A DNA stretch of 64,000 nucleotides from UBA1724 sp963621575 (GTDB taxonomy: Bacteria; Verrucomicrobiota; Lentisphaeria; Oligosphaerales; Oligosphaeraceae), in the NCBI GenBank assembly GCA_963621575.1, contig CAVFEH010000003.1:81275-145274 (forward strand), given 5' to 3'. Under the pieces are notes generated by a model, which had not been told where the DNA came from, did no database searches, and saw only the letters and a list, made by a program, of their open reading frames with translations. Positions 48,574 to 56,972 of this stretch are shown piece by piece. The translations under genes were made by a program, and so were the position numbers. Position 1 is the first letter of the stretch, and each line of letters starts with the position of its first letter.

Positions 48574-48617
48574 GAACGCCTCTCTCCTTTTCCTGCCGGG
48601 AAGAGGGGAGAGGCGGC
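48574..48617 (+). terminator. Hairpin after the giant surface gene
   Basis: CGCCTCTCTCC pairs with GGGGAGAGGCG, with TTTTCC/GGGAAGA extending the stem around TGCC. No T-run follows, so it may limit read-through or stabilise the upstream message rather than fully terminate. Confidence 0.5.
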
Positions 48618-48677
48618 AGAAGCATGTTCTTGAATTGATTTGACGAATCCCTGACAATCCACAGAGGATAAAACACC

Positions 48678-49679
48678 ATGAAGAAAACCATCGCTTTTCT
48701 CTTCGCGGGTCTGCTTGGCCTCTCCCTGACCGCCCAGACTGAGGCCCCCGCTACCGAAACTCCCGCCGTCGAGGTGGCCCCCGCCTTCGAGTCCGACAAC
48801 GGCTATTCAGGTGACTGGAGCGTCTCCGTCGGCATCTCCTACCGCAACTTCCATCGTCCCAAGCTGAGGGGCGGCTCCTCCCCTTCCGCCGAAGGATATG
48901 TCATGGACGAGAAGGACGGTTCTCTGAAAGAGCCAACCCAGGCGAATCTGGACAGCGCATGGAACGCCCGCTATCCCGGACAGGACCGCGGTGTGAGCCG
49001 CCTGACTTTCGGTGACATCGCCGGCTTCTCCGCCTCCGGCCGCGGCTCCTACGCGGACCGCGAGCGCATCGCCCCCGTCGTCGGATTCTCCACCAGCCTA
49101 TGGACCAAGGATGCCCTGGATCTGGCCCTGGTCGGCAACTTCCAGTACTACTCCATGGACACCAAGCTCCAGGGAAGTGGCAGTGACAGCACGGGCGTTG
49201 GCCTCTACGACCGCTTCGTCTCCAAGATTGACGGCGTTCTGACTCCCACCAGCGGCGAGGAATCCAAGCTGCCCAGCAGCTCCTCTCACCAGGGCGTCGC
49301 CGACATGTTCGCCAAGGTGAACTTCGACATGGATCTGTATGTCTTCGATCTGGGCCTCTCCCTGGGTTACAATCTGGACAATGGCCTGCGCGCCTTCGTG
49401 GCCGCCGGTCCTACGCTGTCCTTGGCTGACATGGAGAGCTCCGCCTACAACTCCGTGGGCGTCGGCTCCGGCAACGACAGCAACTTTGGACGCGCCAACG
49501 AAAACGAGTTCAACTGGGGCCTCTACGCCTCCGCCGGCGCCGGCTATTGGTTCAACGAGACCATTGGCGTCTCTGCCGAGCTGCGCTACGACAAGGCCTT
49601 CGGCGATGTGGGCACCCGCTACGCCAGCCAGTCCCTCAATACTTTCGGCGGCATGCTGAAGATGCAGATCCGCTTCTAG
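48678..49679 (+). CDS. Outer-membrane beta-barrel protein
   Basis: 333 residues with a signal peptide (MKKTIAFLFAGLLGLSLTA, cut before QTEA). After a Pro/Glu/Thr-rich linker the sequence shows alternating-hydrophobicity strands with glycine and aromatic residues (GDWSVSVGISYRNFH, LALVGNFQYYSMDT, VFDLGLSLGYNL, GLYASAGAGYWF, GVSAELRYDKAFG) and ends MLKMQIRF with a C-terminal phenylalanine, the BAM recognition signal. About ten to twelve strands fit. Placed directly after the giant surface gene, it could anchor or export it; this is inference. AGAGGATAAAACACC precedes the ATG. Confidence 0.82.
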   Translation: MKKTIAFLFAGLLGLSLTAQTEAPATETPAVEVAPAFESDNGYSGDWSVSVGISYRNFHRPKLRGGSSPSAEGYVMDEKDGSLKEPTQANLDSAWNARYPGQDRGVSRLTFGDIAGFSASGRGSYADRERIAPVVGFSTSLWTKDALDLALVGNFQYYSMDTKLQGSGSDSTGVGLYDRFVSKIDGVLTPTSGEESKLPSSSSHQGVADMFAKVNFDMDLYVFDLGLSLGYNLDNGLRAFVAAGPTLSLADMESSAYNSVGVGSGNDSNFGRANENEFNWGLYASAGAGYWFNETIGVSAELRYDKAFGDVGTRYASQSLNTFGGMLKMQIRF

Positions 49680-49694
49680 CCGGAACTTCTGCGG

Positions 49695-49733
49695 AAAAGG
49701 CGGTGCCGTCGCCATGCGGCGCCGCCTTTTTTG
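49695..49733 (+). terminator. Rho-independent terminator after the barrel gene
   Basis: AAAAGGCGG-T-GCCG and CGGC-GCCGCCTTTTTT form a GC-rich stem with TCGCCATG in the loop. It lies 16 bp past the barrel gene's stop and is followed by a T-run. The next gene starts 45 bp later. Confidence 0.88.
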
Positions 49734-49777
49734 CTATGTGGGCCAACGTTTTTTTCGCCATCTTTGCAACGCCCCCC

Positions 49778-52700
49778 ATGAAGCGCCTCCCAACGATTCT
49801 GATTCTTTGCCTTCTTCAGCTGGGGCTTGTTCTGTGCGCACAGGAGGATGCCGTGACGTTGTCCACATCGGCGGACATCGGCGTACTCTCTTTGGAGGGT
49901 GTGCTGGATGACGGCCGGGTGATGGTCCGTGGGGTTCCCGCCGGGAAGGCCGACAAATACGTGGGTGGCTACCTTCTGGATGGCACGGAGAAATCCCGCA
50001 AGACGGCACTCTTTGCCTGCGAACCCCAAATCAATCTCTTTGATTTTGCTTGGAAGGTCCGTTGGATGGGCATCTCCACGGATGGCTCGGGGGAGTTCCT
50101 GGCATTGCGTCGGGAGGAGACCAATTCGACGGGGACCCTCTATGTCCGCAATATGGTTCTCGGCTCCGATGGCAGCAAGAAAGCCGCACCCTATGATGGC
50201 CTAGTTCTGGGCTCCGATGGCCTGGCGTTAGGCTATTCTCTGGCGGACAACGAACTTGTCCTGGGCGTTGTCGAAGGAAATGCTTTCCGGCGACAGAGTG
50301 TTCTGGAGCCGAAGAACTATGACGGCATCCCTCCGGTAGTGACGGCGGATCTCTCGGAGTTTTTCTACCTTTCCCGGGAGGGCGACAAGGAGTCCGGCAT
50401 CCGTCGGGGGGTGGCTTCCAATCTGGAAGCGGAGCCGGAATTGCTTTTTACACTTGGAAAACAGCAGGTCCTGGACAGTCAGGAACGCTATTCGTGCCGG
50501 GAGACGGTCTGGATGGCATGCAGTCCCCAGGGAGACGCCCTTGCGATTCCCTATAGAAAGGGCGATGTCGGAAAAACACGGCAATTTTGCCTGGCGGAGA
50601 AGAATGTTCTGGGGGAATGGAATTTGGTCACCCTTTCTGACGGCGAGGCCTATGACCCCTGCTTCTCCGAAAATGGACGCTTCCTTCTCTATCGACTCCA
50701 GGATGGCACGCTGAACCGGTATGACCGCACCACGGGGGAGAACCTTCCTCTGGGGGCCGTGGCGCAGTCTGGCATCTCGGAGCAGGGCGCCCTTTGCTGC
50801 CTCTCTCCCAATGGACGTTTCGTTGCATGGCTGGATGCCAATGGTCAGGTCCTTCGGGCGGATCTTGGCGCCTCCCTCCGGGTGGAGGAGACCGTCCTGG
50901 TAGTGTCGCCTCTGGGAGCGGATCGCATCGCCTCTCTAGGGCTGGAGGTCAGTGCCGCACAGGCATCCACAACCATTTCCTGGAACCTCGCGGATTCCGG
51001 GATGCAGTTCCCCGGGATCCTCCTCTCTTCGGAAAGCGGTGAGGAAATCCTTCCCGCCGTGGCCTATTCCGTGGATACGCTCCCTTGGGTGGTGAGCGGT
51101 CTAAGCGAAGAGGGACGCCATGTCCTTGTCTACACCCTCAATGAGGGCGACAGCTGCCAACAGGAGATTCGCGCCACCAACTTCCACAGCCTCGCTCCGA
51201 AATTGGTTGCCAGCGGAGCGAATGTCTATTCCTACGATTCCGGCCACTTTGCAGATGGGGACACCCTCGTGGTACGGAGCTCCGCCCCCCTGGATCATCA
51301 GCGACACGCCAATTCGCCGTTCTTTCAGCGGGATGTCGCCACCGACGTAGCCTGGCAGACTCTCACGGCCTTCGGGAATGCGCCCGTCTGGGGACGCAAG
51401 GGCGCCTCTGGCGACTTCTATTGGGTGGAGGGATCTGCCGGTGCGCTCTGCCACGGGACGGAGGTTGTCATTGACTCCGGCATTTCCGGGGATGCCGGGG
51501 ATCTGAGTGTCTCTTGGAACGGCACGGTGGCGTGCATCCGCCAGAGCGACCGTGCGCTCCTCTTCTCCGATGACAAAGGCGCCACCTGGGAGCAAGTGGC
51601 AGCCCCTGCCAGCTGCCCTGTTCTCTCCGCTTCTGGGGACTCCCTGGCGTGGCTGGACGGCGAAGGAATGCTCCTGTGCCGCTTCGGACGGAATGCCCAG
51701 GCGGTCTCCGTGCTTTCCGGCCGGAGCTTCTCTGCGCTTCTTGGCATGACCCTCGATGGCGGCGGAATTCTTTGCCGGGAGACCTCCGGCGCCTTCCTGT
51801 GGCTGGAAAATGCCAGCGGATACCGGTCCCCTGCAGTTCGCACTCTTCCCATGCCCGAAAACGCCACAGAGGTCTCCCTCGCCGCCAACGGGCGCCGGCT
51901 CTGCTATCAGGCGAAGGCCGCCGGGGAAAAGGTCTCCCGGGTCTATCTGCTGGATCTCACGGACGCGGAAGCTGAACCCTGGTGCCTGACACAGCATTCC
52001 ATCCATGACGTTGAGAATCCCGCCATCTCTCCCTCCGGACGCTACGTGGCGATGGTCAGTTGTGCGGACCTCACCATTCAGGGAACCGTCACCCTTGCGT
52101 CCGTGTCGCCCTTCCTGTGGGAGGATCCTGCCTGGACCAATTCCGCGCCGGATTTCAATGTCACCAAGCTGAACTCCCTCCAGGAGGATTGCGCAGAGAC
52201 GAATCTCCGCCTGGGAAGCATGGATGCGGACGGCGATGTCGTGGGGCTCTGGATCGCACAGGCGCCGGCGCATGGAAAGCTGCGCTTGGCGCCTCCCGAC
52301 CGCTCGATGTCTTCTACCCGGATCTACTACAAGCCGGAGGCGGATTTCTGCGGCGAGGACCTCTTTGTCTTGGGAATTACTGATGGAACTGCTTCCCGGC
52401 AAGTCACTTGGACACTCACCGTCATCCCCGTGAACGACCCGCCCGTCTGGTCCGGCAGGATGCCCGCTTCCCTGGAGTTGACGGCTTGCGAGAACACCGC
52501 CTTGGATCTCTTTGTGGATGATCCGGATTTGAAGGACGCCGTCCCCGATACGCTCACCTTCTCCGTGGAGCCAGCCGATTGGTCCTCCGTGGCCGACACG
52601 CCCTCGGAAGAACGCCAGGGCGTGCTGACTCTCTCCCCGACCTTTGCGCAAAGGGGAAGCGGCACGCTGTTCCTCAAGGTCACTGACGCCGCCGGCGCCA

Positions 52701-53236
52701 GTGCGGAATATCTCCTTCCGTACATTGTGAATCTTCCTCCGTCGGCCACTTTCACTCTGGCGCTCCTCCGGGATGGCTCCCTGGCGCCAGAGAACCCCAC
52801 AACTCCCCAGGAGAAACTCCAGGCGACGTTGGCGGGATGCTGGAAAGACGTCTCCGAGGGGCAGTGGGCGCCTCTCTCCCTGCCGGGCGAGGTCTCTGTT
52901 CCGGAACTCTGCAATGCCATTGGAATGGAAGCCCTCCTGGTGTTGAACGACGACCATACGGGATATCTCCAGCTGCGGGAGGGGGTCCTCCCTGCCGGTA
53001 CCGGCTTCTGGGCGTGCCCTCGTTGGAATCCCGGGGCATCCTTGACGATCACGCCAGCGGCTCCCGATGACGCCCGGAGTCTCTTCCGGGGACCCGTCTG
53101 GGGCGAGGACATCGATTTCCCGGAGAACTCCGCCGACTGGTTCTGGGGTGTTTCTGGAGACGCGTGGAGGCTCCTCCGCAGTGGGGATGTCGGAAGGGGA
53201 TACATTTTGCGTGGGCCGGAGGGCGAGGCCTTCTAG
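49778..53236 (+). CDS. Secreted beta-propeller and cadherin-like surface protein
   Basis: 1152 residues. Signal peptide MKRLPTILILCLLQLGLVLCA. Residues about 25-790 contain recurrent blade-like motifs (DPCFSENGRFLLYRLQDGTLNRYD, CCLSPNGRFVAWLDANGQVL, NPAISPSGRYVAMVS) typical of WD40-like/PD40 propellers as in TolB. A cadherin-like pair follows (IYYKPEADFCGEDLFVLGITDG, VIPVNDPPVWSG). The last 150 residues resemble the C-terminus of the secreted protein at 41388-42368 and end GRGYILRGPEGEAF. The ATG at 49778 is preceded by a weak CCCCCC, and a terminator lies just upstream, so expression may use a separate promoter. Confidence 0.75.
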   Translation: MKRLPTILILCLLQLGLVLCAQEDAVTLSTSADIGVLSLEGVLDDGRVMVRGVPAGKADKYVGGYLLDGTEKSRKTALFACEPQINLFDFAWKVRWMGISTDGSGEFLALRREETNSTGTLYVRNMVLGSDGSKKAAPYDGLVLGSDGLALGYSLADNELVLGVVEGNAFRRQSVLEPKNYDGIPPVVTADLSEFFYLSREGDKESGIRRGVASNLEAEPELLFTLGKQQVLDSQERYSCRETVWMACSPQGDALAIPYRKGDVGKTRQFCLAEKNVLGEWNLVTLSDGEAYDPCFSENGRFLLYRLQDGTLNRYDRTTGENLPLGAVAQSGISEQGALCCLSPNGRFVAWLDANGQVLRADLGASLRVEETVLVVSPLGADRIASLGLEVSAAQASTTISWNLADSGMQFPGILLSSESGEEILPAVAYSVDTLPWVVSGLSEEGRHVLVYTLNEGDSCQQEIRATNFHSLAPKLVASGANVYSYDSGHFADGDTLVVRSSAPLDHQRHANSPFFQRDVATDVAWQTLTAFGNAPVWGRKGASGDFYWVEGSAGALCHGTEVVIDSGISGDAGDLSVSWNGTVACIRQSDRALLFSDDKGATWEQVAAPASCPVLSASGDSLAWLDGEGMLLCRFGRNAQAVSVLSGRSFSALLGMTLDGGGILCRETSGAFLWLENASGYRSPAVRTLPMPENATEVSLAANGRRLCYQAKAAGEKVSRVYLLDLTDAEAEPWCLTQHSIHDVENPAISPSGRYVAMVSCADLTIQGTVTLASVSPFLWEDPAWTNSAPDFNVTKLNSLQEDCAETNLRLGSMDADGDVVGLWIAQAPAHGKLRLAPPDRSMSSTRIYYKPEADFCGEDLFVLGITDGTASRQVTWTLTVIPVNDPPVWSGRMPASLELTACENTALDLFVDDPDLKDAVPDTLTFSVEPADWSSVADTPSEERQGVLTLSPTFAQRGSGTLFLKVTDAAGASAEYLLPYIVNLPPSATFTLALLRDGSLAPENPTTPQEKLQATLAGCWKDVSEGQWAPLSLPGEVSVPELCNAIGMEALLVLNDDHTGYLQLREGVLPAGTGFWACPRWNPGASLTITPAAPDDARSLFRGPVWGEDIDFPENSADWFWGVSGDAWRLLRSGDVGRGYILRGPEGEAF

Positions 53237-53263
53237 AGACACGCCTTGGACGCACCATTTCTG

Positions 53264-53941
53264 ATGAACGAATCCGTCTTCATCGTCATCCCCTGCTATC
53301 GGGAGGATCCTGTTGTGGTCGCCCGCACCATTGAGCCTCTCCTCCAGGTGGGCTATCATGTGGTGTTGGTGGACGACGGTTCCCCGGAGCCCCTCCGCCT
53401 GCCCGGGAAGCCCGTCACAATCCTCCGCCATCCCCTGAACCGCGGACAGGGCGCCGCTCTCCAGACCGGCGATGATTACGCTCTGGCATGCGGCGCGGAC
53501 GCGGTGGTGCATTTTGATGGCGATGGCCAGCACGATGCCGCCGCCATTCCGCCGGCTCTGGAACTCCTTCGCTCCGGACAGGCGGAGGCCGTCCTGGGCT
53601 CACGGTTCCTCCGGCAGGAGGACACCGCCGCCGTGCCTCCGAAACGCCGCCGGCTCCTTCGTCTGGCGCGGCTGGCCAATGGCATCCTGACGGGCGTGTG
53701 GCTTACAGACGCCCACAATGGTTTCCGGGCGCTCTCCGCGAAGGCGCTGCGCTCACTGGATTTGCGGGAGGACCGCATGGCCCACGCCACGGAGCTCCCC
53801 GCCCAGTTGAAAAAGGCGGGTCTCCGCTGGAAGGAGCTTCCCATTCGGGTGGCCTACACCGAGTATTCCCAGAAGAAGGGCCAGCGCTTCTGGTCCGCCC
53901 TGGAGATTCTCTCCGATCTGTTGTTGGAACGATGGCTGTAG
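53264..53941 (+). CDS. Glycosyltransferase family 2 (polyprenyl-phosphate mannose synthase-like)
   Basis: 225 residues. VFIVIPCYREDP opens the GT-A fold, VVLVDDGSPEP is the nucleotide-binding Asp pair, HFDGDGQHD the metal-binding D-x-D region, and DAHNGFRALSAKAL the acceptor region. These match DPM1-like enzymes that load polyprenyl phosphate with a sugar, here without membrane helices. It starts 28 bp after the surface gene's stop. The preceding TTG at 53246 is possible, but the ATG at 53264 gives the standard N-terminus. It could supply the sugar donor for the GT39-type protein. Confidence 0.85.
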   Translation: MNESVFIVIPCYREDPVVVARTIEPLLQVGYHVVLVDDGSPEPLRLPGKPVTILRHPLNRGQGAALQTGDDYALACGADAVVHFDGDGQHDAAAIPPALELLRSGQAEAVLGSRFLRQEDTAAVPPKRRRLLRLARLANGILTGVWLTDAHNGFRALSAKALRSLDLREDRMAHATELPAQLKKAGLRWKELPIRVAYTEYSQKKGQRFWSALEILSDLLLERWL

Positions 53942-53978
53942 CGATTCATGCATCCGCGTTCCGGGAGGGAGGCCGTCT

Positions 53979-54584
53979 ATGAGCGCGGATCCCCAGGAAC
54001 TCCTCTCCCGCACCGAGGCGGTGGCCATCGATTTCGAGACCACGGGGTATGCGCCGGAGGCCATGAATGCGCCCTGGCAGATCGGTCTTGTGGTGATCTC
54101 ACGGGGACGCGTGGACATGGACCGCTCCTTCCAGTCCCTGCTGCGGGTCGGCGAGGAGCACTCTTTCAACCCCTATACTCCCGGCCGTTGGGCACAGCTT
54201 CGGCACGAGCTCGCCCAGGCCCCAACCCTCCAGGAGCTCTGGCCCAAATTGCGCCCGTTGTTGCAGGGAAGGGTGCTGGTGGCCCATCACGCCCCCACGG
54301 AACGGGGAATCCTGGCCCAGGAATTCCCCCTCCAGACCTTCGGGCCCTGGGTGGATACCCTCGGTGTGGCGAAGGCGGCCTATCCCAAATGCCGCAACTA
54401 CAAGCTGGAGAATCTGGCGCCCACCCTGGGACTCCTCCCCGCTCTCCAGCAGAAGTGCCCCGGGCGGGCTCCCCACGACGCGCTCTACGACGCCGTGGCC
54501 TGCGCCATCCTCCTGGAGACTGTCTTGGCCGCTCCCGGCTGGAAAGACCTCACGCTGGAGGCCTTCACCCGACTGGCAACCTGA
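53979..54584 (+). CDS. DnaQ-like 3'-5' exonuclease
   Basis: 201 residues of the DEDD exonuclease fold: VAIDFETTGYAPE (motif I, Asp and Glu), VLVAHHAPTERGILAQEF (motif II region) and APHDALYDAVACAILLE (motif III, the DEDDh type with His-x4-Asp). This is similar to the DNA polymerase III epsilon subunit and RNase T. Its exact substrate is not evident. It lies 37 bp after the GT2 gene and about 30 bp before the Mur ligase gene. Confidence 0.88.
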   Translation: MSADPQELLSRTEAVAIDFETTGYAPEAMNAPWQIGLVVISRGRVDMDRSFQSLLRVGEEHSFNPYTPGRWAQLRHELAQAPTLQELWPKLRPLLQGRVLVAHHAPTERGILAQEFPLQTFGPWVDTLGVAKAAYPKCRNYKLENLAPTLGLLPALQQKCPGRAPHDALYDAVACAILLETVLAAPGWKDLTLEAFTRLAT

Positions 54585-54613
54585 TTTTTTACACAGAACG
54601 CACGACTTTTTGC

Positions 54614-56041
54614 ATGGAAGAAATCGTTTTCTCCTCGGATTTCCCCCCTCCGCCGGCGAGGCTCTTTCTCGTGGGCATCGGCGGCATCGGCATGAGTGGC
54701 CTGGCGCAGTTCCTGAAGGCCTCCGGCTACGAGGTGGCGGGCAGCGACCGCGGCTTGGCGGAACCCGCGCGGCAGTTTCTCTTTCGTGCCCTGGAAGCCC
54801 AGGGAATCCCGCTCTTTCCCCAGGACGGCAGCGGCCCCGCCGCCTTCCGTCCCGATGGATTCGTCTTCACCACCGCCATTGAGCCCGGAAATCCCGATGC
54901 CCTGGCGGCCCCCGAGTTGCCCGTCTTCCATCGGGCCATGGTGCTTTCGCGGCTCTGTGCACGCAATGGCGGCACCTTCCTGGGGGTGGCCGGAACCTGC
55001 GGCAAGACCTCCGTGGCTGGCTGGCTGGGCGCCGCGCTGAAAGCGCTGGGGCGTTCCGTGACTCTGGTCAATGGCGGATACCTCCCCGAGATGGAGTGCC
55101 TCACCGCCCCCGGAAACTTCTACCGCACCCCCGGTTGCGCAAAGACCGATTTCGTGGTGGCGGAAATTGACGAGAGCGACCGTTCCATCGCGGAGTTCTC
55201 CCCCGAAATCGGTGTGGTGCTCAATGTGGGTGACGACCATTACAGCACCGGGGAGCTTCAGACGGTCTTCCGGAATTTCCTGTCGCGCTGCAAGAAGGGC
55301 TCTCTTCGTCCCGAAAACCTCCCCGTCCTGGCACCCGGGGAGAAGAGGGGCCGTCAGGACCGCGTCTTCTCCGTGTTCCCGCGTGGCTACCAGGCCACGC
55401 CGGAGGGCATTTCCTTTCTGACGCCCGATGGGCTGGAGGCGCGGAGCCGGCTCTCCGGACGCCACAATGCCCTCAATGGCCTGGCGGTCTACGAGATGCT
55501 CCGCATGGCATTGCCCAAGGAGGATCCCCGGCGGATTCTAGAAGCCATGGCCTCCTTCCAAGGCGTCCGCCAGCGCTTTGAGGTCTTCGCCGTGCCCGAG
55601 GAACGGCGGCACAATGGCACGCCTCTGGCGGTGGTCAATGACTACGCGCACAATCCCGAGAAGATAGCCGCCGCCATCTGCGCCGCCCGGGAGCGTTTCG
55701 GTTCCCCCCTGGGAATCCTCTTCCAGCCACACGGTTTCGGCGCCCTCCGTTTCATGGAGGGCGCCCTCCGGGAACAGCTGGCACAGTGTCTCCAACCCGG
55801 GGACCGATTCCTCATGCTGCCCGTCTACTACGCCGGCGGCACTGTCAGTTTCTCCCCCACTTCGCAGGAGGTGGCCGGGCGTTTTTGCCAGGCGGGCGTC
55901 TCCGTGGAAGCCGCGGCGGACCGCTCCGAGGCGGAAACGATCCTGCGTTCCTGCGCCTTTCGCGCCTGGATGGTCCTGGGCGCCCGGGACGCTTCCCTCA
56001 GGGAGTGGAGCAAGGCACTGGCGGAGAATCCCTTCCGGTAG
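54614..56041 (+). CDS. Mur ligase family protein, MurC-like
   Basis: 475 residues. The N-terminus LFLVGIGGIGMSGLAQFLKASGYEVAGSD is the MurC/Mpl UDP-binding signature. FLGVAGTCGKTSVAGWLGAAL is the ATP P-loop, RSIAEFSPEIGVVLNVGDDHY the central segment, RLSGRHNALNGLAVYEML the linker, and AVVNDYAHNPEKIAAAI plus ILFQPHGFG the C-terminal domain. MurC adds L-alanine to UDP-MurNAc, and Mpl recycles the tripeptide; the NxxxDH motif reads NVGDDH, so the assignment within the family is open. It may be the genuine MurC, since no mur cluster is visible here. Confidence 0.8.
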   Translation: MEEIVFSSDFPPPPARLFLVGIGGIGMSGLAQFLKASGYEVAGSDRGLAEPARQFLFRALEAQGIPLFPQDGSGPAAFRPDGFVFTTAIEPGNPDALAAPELPVFHRAMVLSRLCARNGGTFLGVAGTCGKTSVAGWLGAALKALGRSVTLVNGGYLPEMECLTAPGNFYRTPGCAKTDFVVAEIDESDRSIAEFSPEIGVVLNVGDDHYSTGELQTVFRNFLSRCKKGSLRPENLPVLAPGEKRGRQDRVFSVFPRGYQATPEGISFLTPDGLEARSRLSGRHNALNGLAVYEMLRMALPKEDPRRILEAMASFQGVRQRFEVFAVPEERRHNGTPLAVVNDYAHNPEKIAAAICAARERFGSPLGILFQPHGFGALRFMEGALREQLAQCLQPGDRFLMLPVYYAGGTVSFSPTSQEVAGRFCQAGVSVEAAADRSEAETILRSCAFRAWMVLGARDASLREWSKALAENPFR

Positions 56042-56080
56042 AATTTGAAGATCCCCACCTTTTTCCAGGAGAAAGCACCC

Positions 56081-56767
56081 ATGAATCTATTGAAACGCAC
56101 GAATGGCGCTTCCGCCGGGATCCCCTGGCGGGCCTGGCTCGCCCTGATGTTCATGGGGATCATCGTGTGCGCGGCGCTGGTGCTCTATTCGGTCTTCACG
56201 GACGACGGCGGGGAACAACGGATTGAGATGACCTGGAATATCCTGAAGACCGAGAAGCTTAGTTTCTTGACCACCCAGCGGCAGGAGTGGCAGGCGAATC
56301 TGGATGCCAGCCGCGCCGCCTGGTATGGCATCGAGGAGACCCGCGGCTCCATTATGGCCGATGTCTTCTACGGCTTCGACCTCACGGAACTGAAGGAGGA
56401 GGACGTCCGCTTGGAAGAGGACGGCACCGTGGTCATCGCCTTTCCAAAACCGAAGATCCTCACGGTCTCCCTGCGGCCAGAGACTTACGGCGCAGTCACC
56501 AAGCGCACGGGCCTGATGGTTCTGAAGAACATGGTGGAGGACCGCGACGATGAGGTGAAACTGCGCCTCGCCAGCCTGAAGCGGGATGTGCTGCTGGATT
56601 TGATGCGGCGGCAGGGACTCCCGCTCTCCGAACTGGAGGAGGGCATCCACGATTTCCTGGATCCCATTTTCCGCAAGCAGGGCATCCCCTATCGCCTGGA
56701 ATTTCCCGACATCCGCTCCAACGGAGTCATCCTGGACTATCTGAAAGAGGAACCCGGGATTGGCTAG
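56081..56767 (+). CDS. DUF4230 membrane-anchored protein
   Basis: 228 residues with a single N-terminal membrane helix (AWLALMFMGIIVCAALVLYSV) and an extracytoplasmic domain. ADVFYGFDLTELKEEDVRLEEDGTVVIAFPKPKI is the DUF4230 core (the 'DLS...D...VVI.LP.P.I' pattern). DUF4230 has no established function. AGGAGA lies nine bases before the ATG. Confidence 0.78.
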   Translation: MNLLKRTNGASAGIPWRAWLALMFMGIIVCAALVLYSVFTDDGGEQRIEMTWNILKTEKLSFLTTQRQEWQANLDASRAAWYGIEETRGSIMADVFYGFDLTELKEEDVRLEEDGTVVIAFPKPKILTVSLRPETYGAVTKRTGLMVLKNMVEDRDDEVKLRLASLKRDVLLDLMRRQGLPLSELEEGIHDFLDPIFRKQGIPYRLEFPDIRSNGVILDYLKEEPGIG

Positions 56768-56972
56768 GGATTCCCCTTGCAAAAGCGTGATGTGGAGAAT
56801 ATCGGAAGGACGGAGGGCTGCCGCCCCCGCACCTCCGCCTGGTTTCTTCCGCATGCCGGCGGTATTTGGCACGCCAATTTGGGTGCGCTGAAGGCACGCG
56901 CAGGGAAAGTCCGGCACGGGGTTCGCCTGCGAACACTCTGCCTAACGTCTTTCTTTTTCTTTCCTCTATTCT

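Noticed and set aside
45947..48799. Very long open frame antisense to the giant surface gene
   Set aside because: It mirrors the codon bias of the true gene; the protein has no signal peptide or family motif, and the plus-strand gene has a signal peptide and domain structure.
51101..53533. Long minus-strand open frame opposite the propeller/cadherin gene
   Set aside because: Its product shows no recognisable domain and it runs through the start of the well-supported GT2 gene.
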